Shown one piece after another: positions 1 through 5,978 of a DNA stretch of 11,616 bases. Below the pieces are notes generated by a model. The model saw only the letters and a list, made by a program, of their open reading frames with translations. It was not told the origin of the DNA and ran no database searches. The DNA is from Thermoanaerobacterales bacterium. GTDB lineage: Bacteria > Bacillota > Thermosediminibacteria > Thermosediminibacterales > Tepidanaerobacteraceae. The stretch's first letter is position 1. Every line of letters starts with the position of its first letter. Location of the stretch: contig DUNY01000450.1 of assembly GCA_012839145.1 (NCBI GenBank), positions 1 through 11,616 of the forward strand. The letters are read 5' to 3'. The translations under genes were made by a program, and so were the position numbers.

Positions 1-779
1 AAGAGAGCAGAGTCAAAATCTTCGCAGGTCCCCATGCCCCTTATACCTGTAGTCCCAAATACCTTGAAAAAGTAATAGCCCTTTCAAAAGAACTTGATAT
101 AGGAATTCACATACATCTTTCAGAAACCCGAAAAGAAGTGGATGAAAGCATTCAAAAATGGGGAAAGACTCCCATCAAGCATGTATATGATTTGGGGCTT
201 TTTGAAATACACACTATTGCAGCTCATTGTGTTCATGTTGACGATGAGGACATTGAAATTCTTACAGAATGTGGAGTAAATGTGGTTTATAACCCAACAA
301 GCAATTTGAAACTTGCTAGCGGGTTTGCACCTATAGAAAAAATGCTAAAAGCCGGTGTAAATGTGGCATTAGGTACTGATGGTGCATCGTCCAACAATAA
401 CCTAAATATGTTTGAAGAAATGCACCTGGCATCTATCGTAAATAAATGTGTAAATAATAATGCTGTATCGGTTCCGGCAGAAGCTGCTATAAAAATGGCT
501 ACAATAAACGGTGCTAAGGCCCTTGGCGTTGATAAAGAGTTGGGCAGCCTTGAAGTTGGCAAAAAGGCTGATATAATCTTTATTGATTTAAAAAAACCTC
601 ATCTATGTCCACTTAATAATCCCCTTTCAGCAATCTGCTATTCGGCTCAAGGCTCTGATGTCCATACTGTTATGGCAGACGGAAAAATACTAATGGAAAA
701 CTATGAGCTAAAGACCATTGATATAGAAAAAGCCATGTACGAAGCTGAGGAATCTGCTCGTAAACTAATTGGGGCTTAA
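1..779 (+). CDS. mtaD: 5'-methylthioadenosine/S-adenosylhomocysteine deaminase (3' part)
   Basis: Partial: the frame is open from base 3 to the TAA at 777-779, giving 258 residues. Family members are about 430 residues, so the N-terminal part lies outside the window. It belongs to the amidohydrolase superfamily (ATZ/TRZ group), cytosolic metal-dependent deaminases that convert methylthioadenosine (MTA) to methylthioinosine (MTI) and S-adenosylhomocysteine to its inosyl analogue. Visible signatures in order are a HIHLSET segment (the His/Glu active-site strand), [15 protein letters not shown] (metal His), [12 protein letters not shown], and [17 protein letters not shown], whose Asp is the usual metal-ligand/catalytic Asp. 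A C-terminal composite domain follows ([17 protein letters not shown]). Other ATZ/TRZ deaminases such as guanine deaminase share parts of this pattern, but the TSNLKLASG and GTDGASSNN motifs and the MTAP-type neighbour favour MTA/SAH deaminase. The gene sits 22 nt upstream of the phosphorylase, so the two are probably cotranscribed. Confidence 0.9.
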   Translation, partial: ESRVKIFAGPHAPYTCSPKYLEKVIALSKELDIGIHIHLSETRKEVDESIQKWGKTPIKHVYDLGLFEIHTIAAHCVHVDDEDIEILTECGVNVVYNPTSNLKLASGFAPIEKMLKAGVNVALGTDGASSNNNLNMFEEMHLASIVNKCVNNNAVSVPAEAAIKMATINGAKALGVDKELGSLEVGKKADIIFIDLKKPHLCPLNNPLSAICYSAQGSDVHTVMADGKILMENYELKTIDIEKAMYEAEESARKLIGA

Positions 780-801
780 AGAAAAAGTCAGGAGGGTCAT
801 A

Positions 802-1569
802 ATGGAAAAAGCTATAATAGGCGGTACCGGCGTATATGAAATCGGTAAATCCTCTCAGCAAGAAATCAAAACCGAATATGGTAGGGTTATTGTAGATATT
901 GCAAAGATAAACGGTGAGGAAATTGCTTTTTTAGCAAGGCACGGCAAAGGACACTCAGTCCCGCCTCATTTAATAAATTACAGAGCTAACATGAGAGCCT
1001 TAAGGGACTTGGGTATAAAATACATATATGCTACTTGTGCTGTAGGATCCTGTAATGAAAGCTTTGTTCCTAGTGATGTGGTGGTGTTAAAAGACTTTAT
1101 AGATTTTACCAAGGTCCGTCCCCTTACTTTTTATGAGGGCAGTAAAAATGGCGTGGCCCATGTGACTATGGATGCTCCTTATTGTCCAAATTTACGGGAA
1201 ACATTTTTTAAATGTGCACAAAAGACAGGTCTTCAAATAAAAGGTCATGCCGTATATGTAAGTACGGAAGGCCCTCGGTTTGAAACTGCTCATGAAATTA
1301 AGATGTACAAAATGTTAGGGGGAGATGTAGTTGGTATGACTAATGTACCTGAAGTGGTGCTAGCCAAGGAACTGGGTATGTGCTATCAGGCGGTAGGGAT
1401 AATTACCAACTGGTGCACAGGTATCAAGGGCGATGTCATAGATCACGATATCAAGGGGATAATGGAAAAAAACAAGGCACTTGTTACTGAAACCTTTATC
1501 CTTGCCTTGAACAGTGAAAAACTTTCTCAATATGCATGCAAATGTAAAGCTTCTTTATTAAAACTGTGA
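802..1569 (+). CDS. MTAP-family purine nucleoside phosphorylase, probable S-methyl-5'-thioinosine phosphorylase
   Basis: This 255-residue protein belongs to the MTAP/PNP phosphorylase family, which cleaves methylthio-purine nucleosides with phosphate to a free base and 5-methylthioribose-1-phosphate. The ATG at 802 is chosen over an in-frame TTG at 769 because AGGAGGGTC at 790-798 is ideally placed and the family N-terminus (an EKAIIGGTGVYEIG segment) starts here. Phosphate-site elements are T9 in GGTG, R46-H47 in RHGKGH and PPHLINYRAN (54-63). The nucleoside site has TEGPRF (155-160) and GMTNVPE (178-184). At the purine-recognition position, where adenine-specific MTAPs have Asp (TDYD), this protein has N203 in TNWCTG; Asn there is typical of 6-oxopurine enzymes. 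That residue and the upstream MTA deaminase suggest MTI, giving hypoxanthine, as substrate (inference). A plain MTA phosphorylase (mtnP) is the alternative. The stop lies within a GTGA immediately before the structured RNA. Confidence 0.88.
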   Translation: MEKAIIGGTGVYEIGKSSQQEIKTEYGRVIVDIAKINGEEIAFLARHGKGHSVPPHLINYRANMRALRDLGIKYIYATCAVGSCNESFVPSDVVVLKDFIDFTKVRPLTFYEGSKNGVAHVTMDAPYCPNLRETFFKCAQKTGLQIKGHAVYVSTEGPRFETAHEIKMYKMLGGDVVGMTNVPEVVLAKELGMCYQAVGIITNWCTGIKGDVIDHDIKGIMEKNKALVTETFILALNSEKLSQYACKCKASLLKL

Positions 1570-1827
1570 TTAGTGTAGAAACCCTTCTTAGGTGAAGATG
1601 ACGGAAAACGATCCCTTTTAAGCAAGATCTAATAGCGGGCGGTCCTACACGCTGCCCCTACAAGGGAAAACGTAGCAGGGTCAGCGTGTAGGACGCATGA
1701 TGACGGGCACTCGGTAGGACGCCGAATTGCCGCAAGCCCCTGAGTAGTGTAGGACCAAGTTAAAAGCAACAGGTCTTGTTTTAGGGAGTGGTGTCGTCAT
1801 CTTTACCGGAGCAACTTTATACACTAA
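1570..1827 (+). ncRNA. Large structured RNA, HEARO (IscB/IsrB omega-RNA)-like candidate
   Basis: This gap of about 280 nt has no gene but holds nested long helices. P1 pairs 1570-1577 with 1820-1827 (8 bp). P2 pairs 1591-1604 with 1794-1807 (14 bp, two G-U). P3 pairs 1642-1654 with 1682-1694 (13 perfect bp) and is capped by CCC/GGG and CTAC/GTAG. A smaller arm has GGCA 1706-1709 with TGCC 1728-1731 and TCGG 1711-1714 with CCGA 1722-1725. Another has CCCT 1738-1741 with AGGG 1783-1786 and GACC 1753-1756 with GGTC 1772-1775. It is visibly more GC-rich than its flanks. There is no U-run after P1 and no pairing to the downstream ribosome site (1844-1848), so it is not an obvious attenuator. The size, the multi-helix architecture closed by a terminal stem, and the start just after GTGA fit HEARO RNAs, which are often found without their nuclease gene. 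The strand and the family are inferred; the helices are seen. A cis-acting leader of the next gene is the main alternative. Confidence 0.7.
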
Positions 1828-1852
1828 AGCCAAATTTATAACTGGAGGAATA

Positions 1853-3046
1853 ATGTTGAGAAAAGACTACGGTTTTGATACCCTTTCAATTCATGGAGGG
1901 ACCGAGGAAAATAACCCCAAAAATGCTTTAAACCCCCCGATATTTATGACATCTACTTATATATTTGATGATGTAAAAGATGCCCAAGACATTATGAACT
2001 TTGAAAAACAGGGATATATTTATACAAGGGGCAATAATCCCACATTACAGCTCTTTGAGAAAAGAATGGCCGCTTTGGAAGAAGGAGAGGAGGCTGTCGC
2101 TTTCGCGTCCGGAATGGCTGCAATATCGTCGGTTTTATTTTCATTTCTATCACCGGGGGACAACTTGATAGTCCATAAAACCCTCTATGGCTCAAGCTTT
2201 ACTGTGACACATAAACTCCTCCCCCAATATCATATAAACTGTAAAAGCGTGGATTTTACCCAACCTGAGACTGTAGAAGCAGCTATAGATAAAAATACGA
2301 AGGTCCTGTATTTTGAAACACCCTCAAATCCAAACCTAGCAATAATTGATATGGAGCGGATAGTGAAAATAGCAATGGCATATGATGTCAAAATTATTGT
2401 TGACAATACCTTTGCTACCCCTTATTTTCAAAAGCCCCTTTCTTTCGACGTAGATGTTGTAGTCCATAGTGCAACGAAGTATATATGCGGTCATGGTGAT
2501 GCCCTGGGAGGTGTTGCGGTATCAAAGGATACGGAGTATATACAAAAGCTGAAGTTTGACTATATGTGTGAATTCGGGGGAGTGATGAGTCCCTTTAACG
2601 CATGGCTAATGTTAAGGGGATTAAAAACGCTGGGTCCTAGGATGCGGCAGCATGAAGCTAATGCCATGTGTATTGCGAAATTTTTAGAAAGTCATCCAAA
2701 AATCGAAGTTGTTATGTATCCGGGGCTTGCAAGCTTTACAGGTCATGAACTAGCAAGAAGGCAAATGGACGGTTTCGGAGCAATAATAAGCTTTGAGGTA
2801 AAAGGTGGTATAGAAGCGGCGAAAAAGTTAGTAAACAGTGTTCAGCTAGCCAAGCTTGCTGTGAGTTTGGGCGATTGTGAAACCCTGATAGAACTCCCGG
2901 CAGCCATGACCCATGCCGGGTATCCGAAAGAGAAGCTGCATGAGTTTGGTCTTACAGAGAGTATGGTCAGACTTTCGGTGGGGATAGAGAATGCGAAAGA
3001 TATTATCGAAGATTTGGATAAAGCCTTGAATGCTTCAGGTGCTTAG
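1853..3046 (+). CDS. PLP-dependent Cys/Met metabolism enzyme, methionine gamma-lyase/cystathionine gamma-lyase-like
   Basis: This 397-residue protein has the full length and motif order of the Cys/Met metabolism PLP family: cytosolic tetramers that do gamma-elimination or gamma-replacement on methionine, cystathionine or O-acylhomoserine. Visible are YTRGNNPT (57-64; Tyr and Arg hold the phosphate of the neighbouring subunit's PLP), FASGMAAI (84-91), TLYGSSF (110-116, stacking Tyr112), PSNPN (157-161), IVDNTFATP (182-190, Asp184 to the PLP nitrogen), the PLP lysine K209 in HSATKY, and the C-terminal SLGDCETL and RLSVGIE segments. Overall similarity is greatest to methionine gamma-lyase, with an HGD after the lysine and an MSPFNAWLMLRG block. 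The cysteine that typical methionine gamma-lyases carry in LYGC is S114 here, so cystathionine gamma-lyase or O-acetylhomoserine sulfhydrylase activity is also possible. The ATG at 1853 has GGAGG at 1844-1848. The structured RNA lies directly upstream, and the next gene starts 43 nt after the stop. Confidence 0.85.
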   Translation: MLRKDYGFDTLSIHGGTEENNPKNALNPPIFMTSTYIFDDVKDAQDIMNFEKQGYIYTRGNNPTLQLFEKRMAALEEGEEAVAFASGMAAISSVLFSFLSPGDNLIVHKTLYGSSFTVTHKLLPQYHINCKSVDFTQPETVEAAIDKNTKVLYFETPSNPNLAIIDMERIVKIAMAYDVKIIVDNTFATPYFQKPLSFDVDVVVHSATKYICGHGDALGGVAVSKDTEYIQKLKFDYMCEFGGVMSPFNAWLMLRGLKTLGPRMRQHEANAMCIAKFLESHPKIEVVMYPGLASFTGHELARRQMDGFGAIISFEVKGGIEAAKKLVNSVQLAKLAVSLGDCETLIELPAAMTHAGYPKEKLHEFGLTESMVRLSVGIENAKDIIEDLDKALNASGA

Positions 3047-3088
3047 AAAAATATTTAATGCCGACTCTGACTGGAGGGATATAGTTTT

Positions 3089-3727
3089 ATGAGGAACAAA
3101 CGATACGAAAGAGCATATTTCCCTGCTTTTTTAAAAAGCAGGGAAAAACTAAAACAGTTAAAACCTCAATATATAGCTGCATCAGCCCTTTGTGAATATG
3201 ATCATTCCAAAAAGTATTTTTACATAAAAAGCTTTAACTATAGCTTTAAGATATCATATCCGGAGGGCGAAATTTCTTTTTATGGTTCCCAAAAAAAACC
3301 GCCGACAGGATGGGGCCTGATATTGCTCAATTATCTTTCAGGGGCAAAAGATATACCTCTTGTTGGAAAATGGGTCAGCTACAGAGAACTGCCTCAGGGA
3401 AACGTTTTTTACCCGTCGATTAAAACCAATGTTTTAGATGTCTTAAGCAAACATTATGCCTTTTGTGATAAAAAATTACTTAATGAAAGATTGGTGCAAC
3501 TGGGATTCAACTTAGAAAAGGGCCTAGCCGATACTGCTGCAGAGGGTTTTTTTACTCCCAGAATACCAATAAAAGTACAGTTTTGGGAAGGCGAAAGCTG
3601 TATACCGCCATCAAGCCAGATCCTTTTTGACTCCAGTATATCCTGCCACATGCATATAGAAGACATTGCTGCACTATGTGGTGTGGTCAAAGATTTAGTA
3701 ATCGATACCGGAACTTCGCTTTTATAA
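3089..3727 (+). CDS. DUF3786-like protein of unknown function
   Basis: This 212-residue protein has no signal peptide or membrane helix. I recognise the general pattern of DUF3786, a family of uncharacterised proteins from clostridia, other anaerobes and methanogens. The pattern includes a buried WGLILLNYLSGA segment (75-86), the central GKWVSYRELPQGNVFYP block (93-109), a small stretch with FFTPRIPIKVQFWEGE (154-169), LFDSS (179-183) and a HIEDIAALC helix (189-197) near the C-terminus. Four or five Cys are scattered (C35, C126, C171, C186, C197) without a clear cluster motif. The ATG at 3089 follows GGAGGG at 3073-3078. It is probably cotranscribed with the PLP enzyme, 42 nt upstream. The molecular role is unknown; co-location with sulfur amino-acid enzymes is only a hint. 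A perfect palindrome occupies codons 11-20. Confidence 0.72.
   Translation: MRNKRYERAYFPAFLKSREKLKQLKPQYIAASALCEYDHSKKYFYIKSFNYSFKISYPEGEISFYGSQKKPPTGWGLILLNYLSGAKDIPLVGKWVSYRELPQGNVFYPSIKTNVLDVLSKHYAFCDKKLLNERLVQLGFNLEKGLADTAAEGFFTPRIPIKVQFWEGESCIPPSSQILFDSSISCHMHIEDIAALCGVVKDLVIDTGTSLL
3118..3146. repeat. Perfect 14-bp inverted repeat inside the DUF3786-like gene
   Basis: TTTCCCTGCTTTTT at 3118-3131 is the exact reverse complement of AAAAAGCAGGGAAA at 3133-3146, with one base between. In RNA it would make a 9-bp GC-containing stem plus some A-U pairs with a small loop, about 30 nt after the start codon. No U-run follows on either strand, so it is not a standard terminator. It encodes residues FPAFLKSREK of the protein. 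Confidence 0.85.
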
Positions 3728-3875
3728 TTAACGAGGAAAGTGCATAGGGTTAAGCAGAACAGTCAAGATCACTCCTTAGAGGTTTTTTTAAATATCTATA
3801 TTTTGTCCTTGTAGGCTGCGGCCATAGGCCACACCAAACTTAGAATGACATAATTTTAAAAAGGAGAAGAGCAGA

Positions 3876-4655
3876 GTGCCGAAATTTGGGATATTTTCTT
3901 GGTTCGGATTTGTCATGTCCTTATCGAAAAGAATTGAACTTATAAAGAATGCGGGCTTTGACTCTACTTCGCTTTGGTGGGAAGATGAAGAAGGAAGCCC
4001 TTCAATCAAAAAAAATGAGATGCCCAAGATTGTGCGGGATTCCGGATTAATATTGGAAAACATACATGTTCCCTTTAATGATTCCAATAATTTATGGAGT
4101 GAAACCGCATCAGCCCGAGATAAAATTGTGAAACAACATGTAACTTGGCTCGAAGATTGTGCAAAATTTGATATACCTATAATGGTTATGCACATTATGG
4201 AGGGTAATATGACTCCGGAGCTTAATAAATACGGTATTGAAAGCATGTTATATCTAACAAAAAAAGCCGAAGAGTATAAAGTTAAAATAGCAGCTGAAAA
4301 TACAAAACTTGTAGGTGGTATACATTTTATATTATCTGAAATACAATCAGATCATTTAGGGTTTTGCTACGACAGTTCCCACGCAAGATTACAGGGCGAA
4401 GAGGCTTTATTAAAAGATTTCGACCGTAGATTAATAGCTGTACATCTTTCTGATAATGACGGTCAAAAGGACAGGCATTGGCTGCCGGGAAATGGGGTTA
4501 TAAAGTGGAGCGAATTTTCCAACTCGTTTCCGAAACACTATTACTCAGGGAATCTAACTTTGGAAGTATGTCCAACTGATGAAGAAAGAAAGGCTGGAGC
4601 GAAGCAATTTTTGTTAAAAGCATTTAAAAGCCTTTCAAGTTTGGCGAACTTTTGA
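3876..4655 (+). CDS. Sugar phosphate isomerase/epimerase-like TIM-barrel protein
   Basis: This 259-residue protein matches the xylose isomerase-like TIM-barrel superfamily (AP endonuclease family 2 fold), which includes sugar isomerases, epimerases and inosose dehydratases. Strand-end residues that normally bind the divalent metal or substrate are visible: H64 in NIHVPF, H106 in VMHIM, E141 in AAENT, D166 and H169 in GFCYDSSHARL, H190 in AVHLSDNDG, H201 in DRHWLPGNG, and E230 in LTLEV. This is the Glu-Asp-His-Glu order of the family, so the active site looks intact. The substrate cannot be read from sequence. GTG at 3876 is the start, with AAGGAG at 3861-3866; no better in-frame ATG precedes the first barrel strand (KFGIFSW). 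The preceding gap of 148 nt has only a T7 run (3783-3789) and a tiny GGCC/GGCC hairpin. A 131-nt gap separates it from pcrB. Confidence 0.82.
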   Translation: MPKFGIFSWFGFVMSLSKRIELIKNAGFDSTSLWWEDEEGSPSIKKNEMPKIVRDSGLILENIHVPFNDSNNLWSETASARDKIVKQHVTWLEDCAKFDIPIMVMHIMEGNMTPELNKYGIESMLYLTKKAEEYKVKIAAENTKLVGGIHFILSEIQSDHLGFCYDSSHARLQGEEALLKDFDRRLIAVHLSDNDGQKDRHWLPGNGVIKWSEFSNSFPKHYYSGNLTLEVCPTDEERKAGAKQFLLKAFKSLSSLANF

Positions 4656-4786
4656 CTTATAACCATCTATCCTAACAAAAGATAAAAAACGTCTTTGAAA
4701 GAGGAATTTATAGTAGGATCATAACCGTTTTTTATAGCATACGACAGATTATGACTACAATAATTCGTAAAAGGGAGGGCTGTTAA

Positions 4787-5476
4787 ATGTTCCCAGATTG
4801 GAAAAGCTGGCGACATGTTGTTAAACTTGATCCAGACAAACCGGCGGACGAATGGCTGATAGAGCAGGTTGTAGAAAGTGGCACCGATGCGGTTATAGTT
4901 GGAGGTACTCAAAATATTACCCGGGAAAAGGTGCTAAGACTTTACAAACTTTTGAAGCCTTATCAACTGCCTAAAGTATTGGAAGTATCAACCATAGAGG
5001 CCATAACATTTGGCTTTGACGGTTATTTAATCCCCGTAGTTTTAAATGCAGGAAATCCTAAATGGATTATAGGAGCCCATAAAGAAGCAGTAAAGCTAGC
5101 AGGGGACCTAATGGCCTGGAAGGAAGTTCTACCTGAAGGTTATATAATATTAAATCCGGACTGTGCGGCTGCAGAGCTAACCGAGGCACTATATTCTTTG
5201 AGGAAGAGTGATATTTTAGCATATGCCCGCTGTGGTGAGAATCTTTTTTCCCTTCCTTTGATTTACATAGAGTACAGTGGAAGCTATGGAAATCCGGAAC
5301 TTGTGTCTTATATAAAAAGTGGTTTAACTAAAGCAAGAGTCTTTTACGGCGGAGGCATTGACAACGCTCAAAAGGCCGAGATGATGAGCAGGATGGCGGA
5401 TACCATAGTAGTCGGGAATATGGTTTACACGGAATCCATTAGGAACTTAAAAGATACTGTAAAAGCTGTTAAATAG
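4787..5476 (+). CDS. pcrB: PcrB, heptaprenylglyceryl phosphate synthase family
   Basis: This 229-residue TIM-barrel prenyltransferase is homologous to archaeal geranylgeranylglyceryl phosphate synthase. Bacterial PcrB joins sn-glycerol-1-phosphate to a long polyprenyl diphosphate (heptaprenyl in Bacillus) to make an archaea-type ether lipid precursor. Signatures in order are VVKLDPDK (11-18), VGGTQN (38-43), LEVSTIEA (65-72), IPVVLNAGNP (82-91), YIILNPDCA (119-127), IYIEYSGSYGNPE (159-171), VFYGGGI (185-191) and DTIVVGN (205-211). The last three build the glycerol-phosphate site. Length is normal for the family. The ATG at 4787 follows AAGGGAGGGC at 4771-4780. The prenyl chain length used here cannot be deduced. 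No glycerol-1-phosphate dehydrogenase (AraM) gene is in the window. The gene ends 6 nt before a strong intrinsic terminator. Confidence 0.93.
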   Translation: MFPDWKSWRHVVKLDPDKPADEWLIEQVVESGTDAVIVGGTQNITREKVLRLYKLLKPYQLPKVLEVSTIEAITFGFDGYLIPVVLNAGNPKWIIGAHKEAVKLAGDLMAWKEVLPEGYIILNPDCAAAELTEALYSLRKSDILAYARCGENLFSLPLIYIEYSGSYGNPELVSYIKSGLTKARVFYGGGIDNAQKAEMMSRMADTIVVGNMVYTESIRNLKDTVKAVK

Positions 5477-5482
5477 GTTAAC

Positions 5483-5514
5483 AAAGTCAAGTTTTTGCTT
5501 GACTTTTATTTTTT
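5483..5514 (+). terminator. Intrinsic terminator after pcrB
   Basis: AAAGTCAAG (5483-5491) pairs perfectly with CTTGACTTT (5498-5506) around a six-base loop. The TTATTTTTT tract that follows supplies the U-run. It ends the pcrB transcript. Confidence 0.85.
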
Positions 5515-5540
5515 GACAGCTATAATGTATGCAGTGTAAT
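5513..5540 (+). promoter_or_regulatory. Candidate sigma-A promoter
   Basis: A perfect TTGACA (5513-5518) is followed after 16 nt by TGTAAT (5535-5540), five of six matches to TATAAT. An imperfect inverted repeat (GTGTA 5534-5538, TACAC 5552-5556) overlaps the -10 and start region and could be an operator. The -35 overlaps the U-run of the pcrB terminator. It would transcribe the broken small gene and perhaps the export operon. Confidence 0.5.
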
Positions 5541-5572
5541 AATACTAATAATACACACGGTACATTATAAAT

Positions 5573-5783
5573 ATGGCAAAGATGATGACTTTAAATCCTT
5601 ATAAGAATTACCGGATGTACTTATCTATTGATTGGAGCAATATTCGCCTGGCTTATAGGAGTGATTATATTCTTCACAGGCGATGTACCTAAAATAGTTA
5701 CAATAATGAGTTATACCATAGGAATACTTTTATGCTGGTTTGTGGCTAGTTATAGCATAAAATCAAACAGAGCAAAGGCATAA
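5573..5783 (+). pseudogene. Frameshifted small two-helix membrane protein
   Basis: An open frame starts at ATG 5573 (MAKMMTLNPYKNYRMYL) and continues out of frame. In the frame one base later, a well-formed C-terminal half runs to TAA 5781-5783: first helix LIGAIFAWLIGVIIFF, a short loop TGDVPK, second helix IVTIMSYTIGILLCWFVA, then a basic tail KSNRAKA. Removing one T near 5624 joins the two into a protein of about 69 residues with a smooth N-terminal, basic-then-hydrophobic transition. This strongly suggests a one-base insertion or a sequencing error. No good ribosome site precedes 5573 or any in-frame start of the second half (TTG 5628). I recognise no family. Confidence 0.5.
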
Positions 5784-5921
5784 AAACAATTTTTAAAGAA
5801 TAAATAAAGCTATTTTAAACACTGTATTTACCATAGCTAATAGTAGTATTATAATGGAAAATATAACCATATCACCAAAGCCCATGTGAAAAACATGCTA
5901 CATTGGCTAGTTTAAGGATAT

Positions 5922-5948
5922 TAGTGTAAGACAGAGTCATGCACACTA
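5922..5948. promoter_or_regulatory. Inverted repeat upstream of the export operon, possible operator
   Basis: TAGTGT (5922-5927) and ACACTA (5943-5948) form an inverted repeat with a 15-nt spacer, ending about 18 nt before the ribosome binding site of the adaptor gene. A small CATGT/ACATG hairpin (5883-5897) lies just upstream. I see no convincing -35/-10 pair in the rest of 5784-5978, so the operon promoter is unresolved. Confidence 0.25.
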
Positions 5949-5978
5949 TAGGGCTATTTTTGCAAAAGGAGGATTTGG

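Noticed and set aside
138..779. GTG 138 as the start of the deaminase gene
   Set aside because: The frame stays open to base 3 and the upstream residues ([22 protein letters not shown]) are conserved family sequence, so the gene starts before the window.
769..801. TTG 769 as the start of the phosphorylase
   Set aside because: It lies inside the deaminase end, lacks a ribosome site and adds 11 residues not seen in the family; ATG 802 has an ideal AGGAGG.
1570..1852. SAM riboswitch or T-box upstream of the PLP enzyme
   Set aside because: Expected from function, but no S-box core, no T-box sequence and no terminator/antiterminator U-run is present.
3769..3790. Terminator after the DUF3786-like gene (CCT TAG AGG followed by seven T)
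   Set aside because: The stem is only about 3 bp, too weak to support despite the T-run.
3849..3854. CATAAT as a -10 box for the TIM-barrel gene
   Set aside because: No acceptable -35 at 16-18 nt upstream, and AT-rich DNA gives such hexamers by chance.
4667..4912. Minus-strand open frame in front of and inside pcrB
   Set aside because: It overlaps the well-conserved PcrB N-terminus, has no ribosome site and resembles no protein; the other minus-strand frames in the window are likewise antisense shadows.
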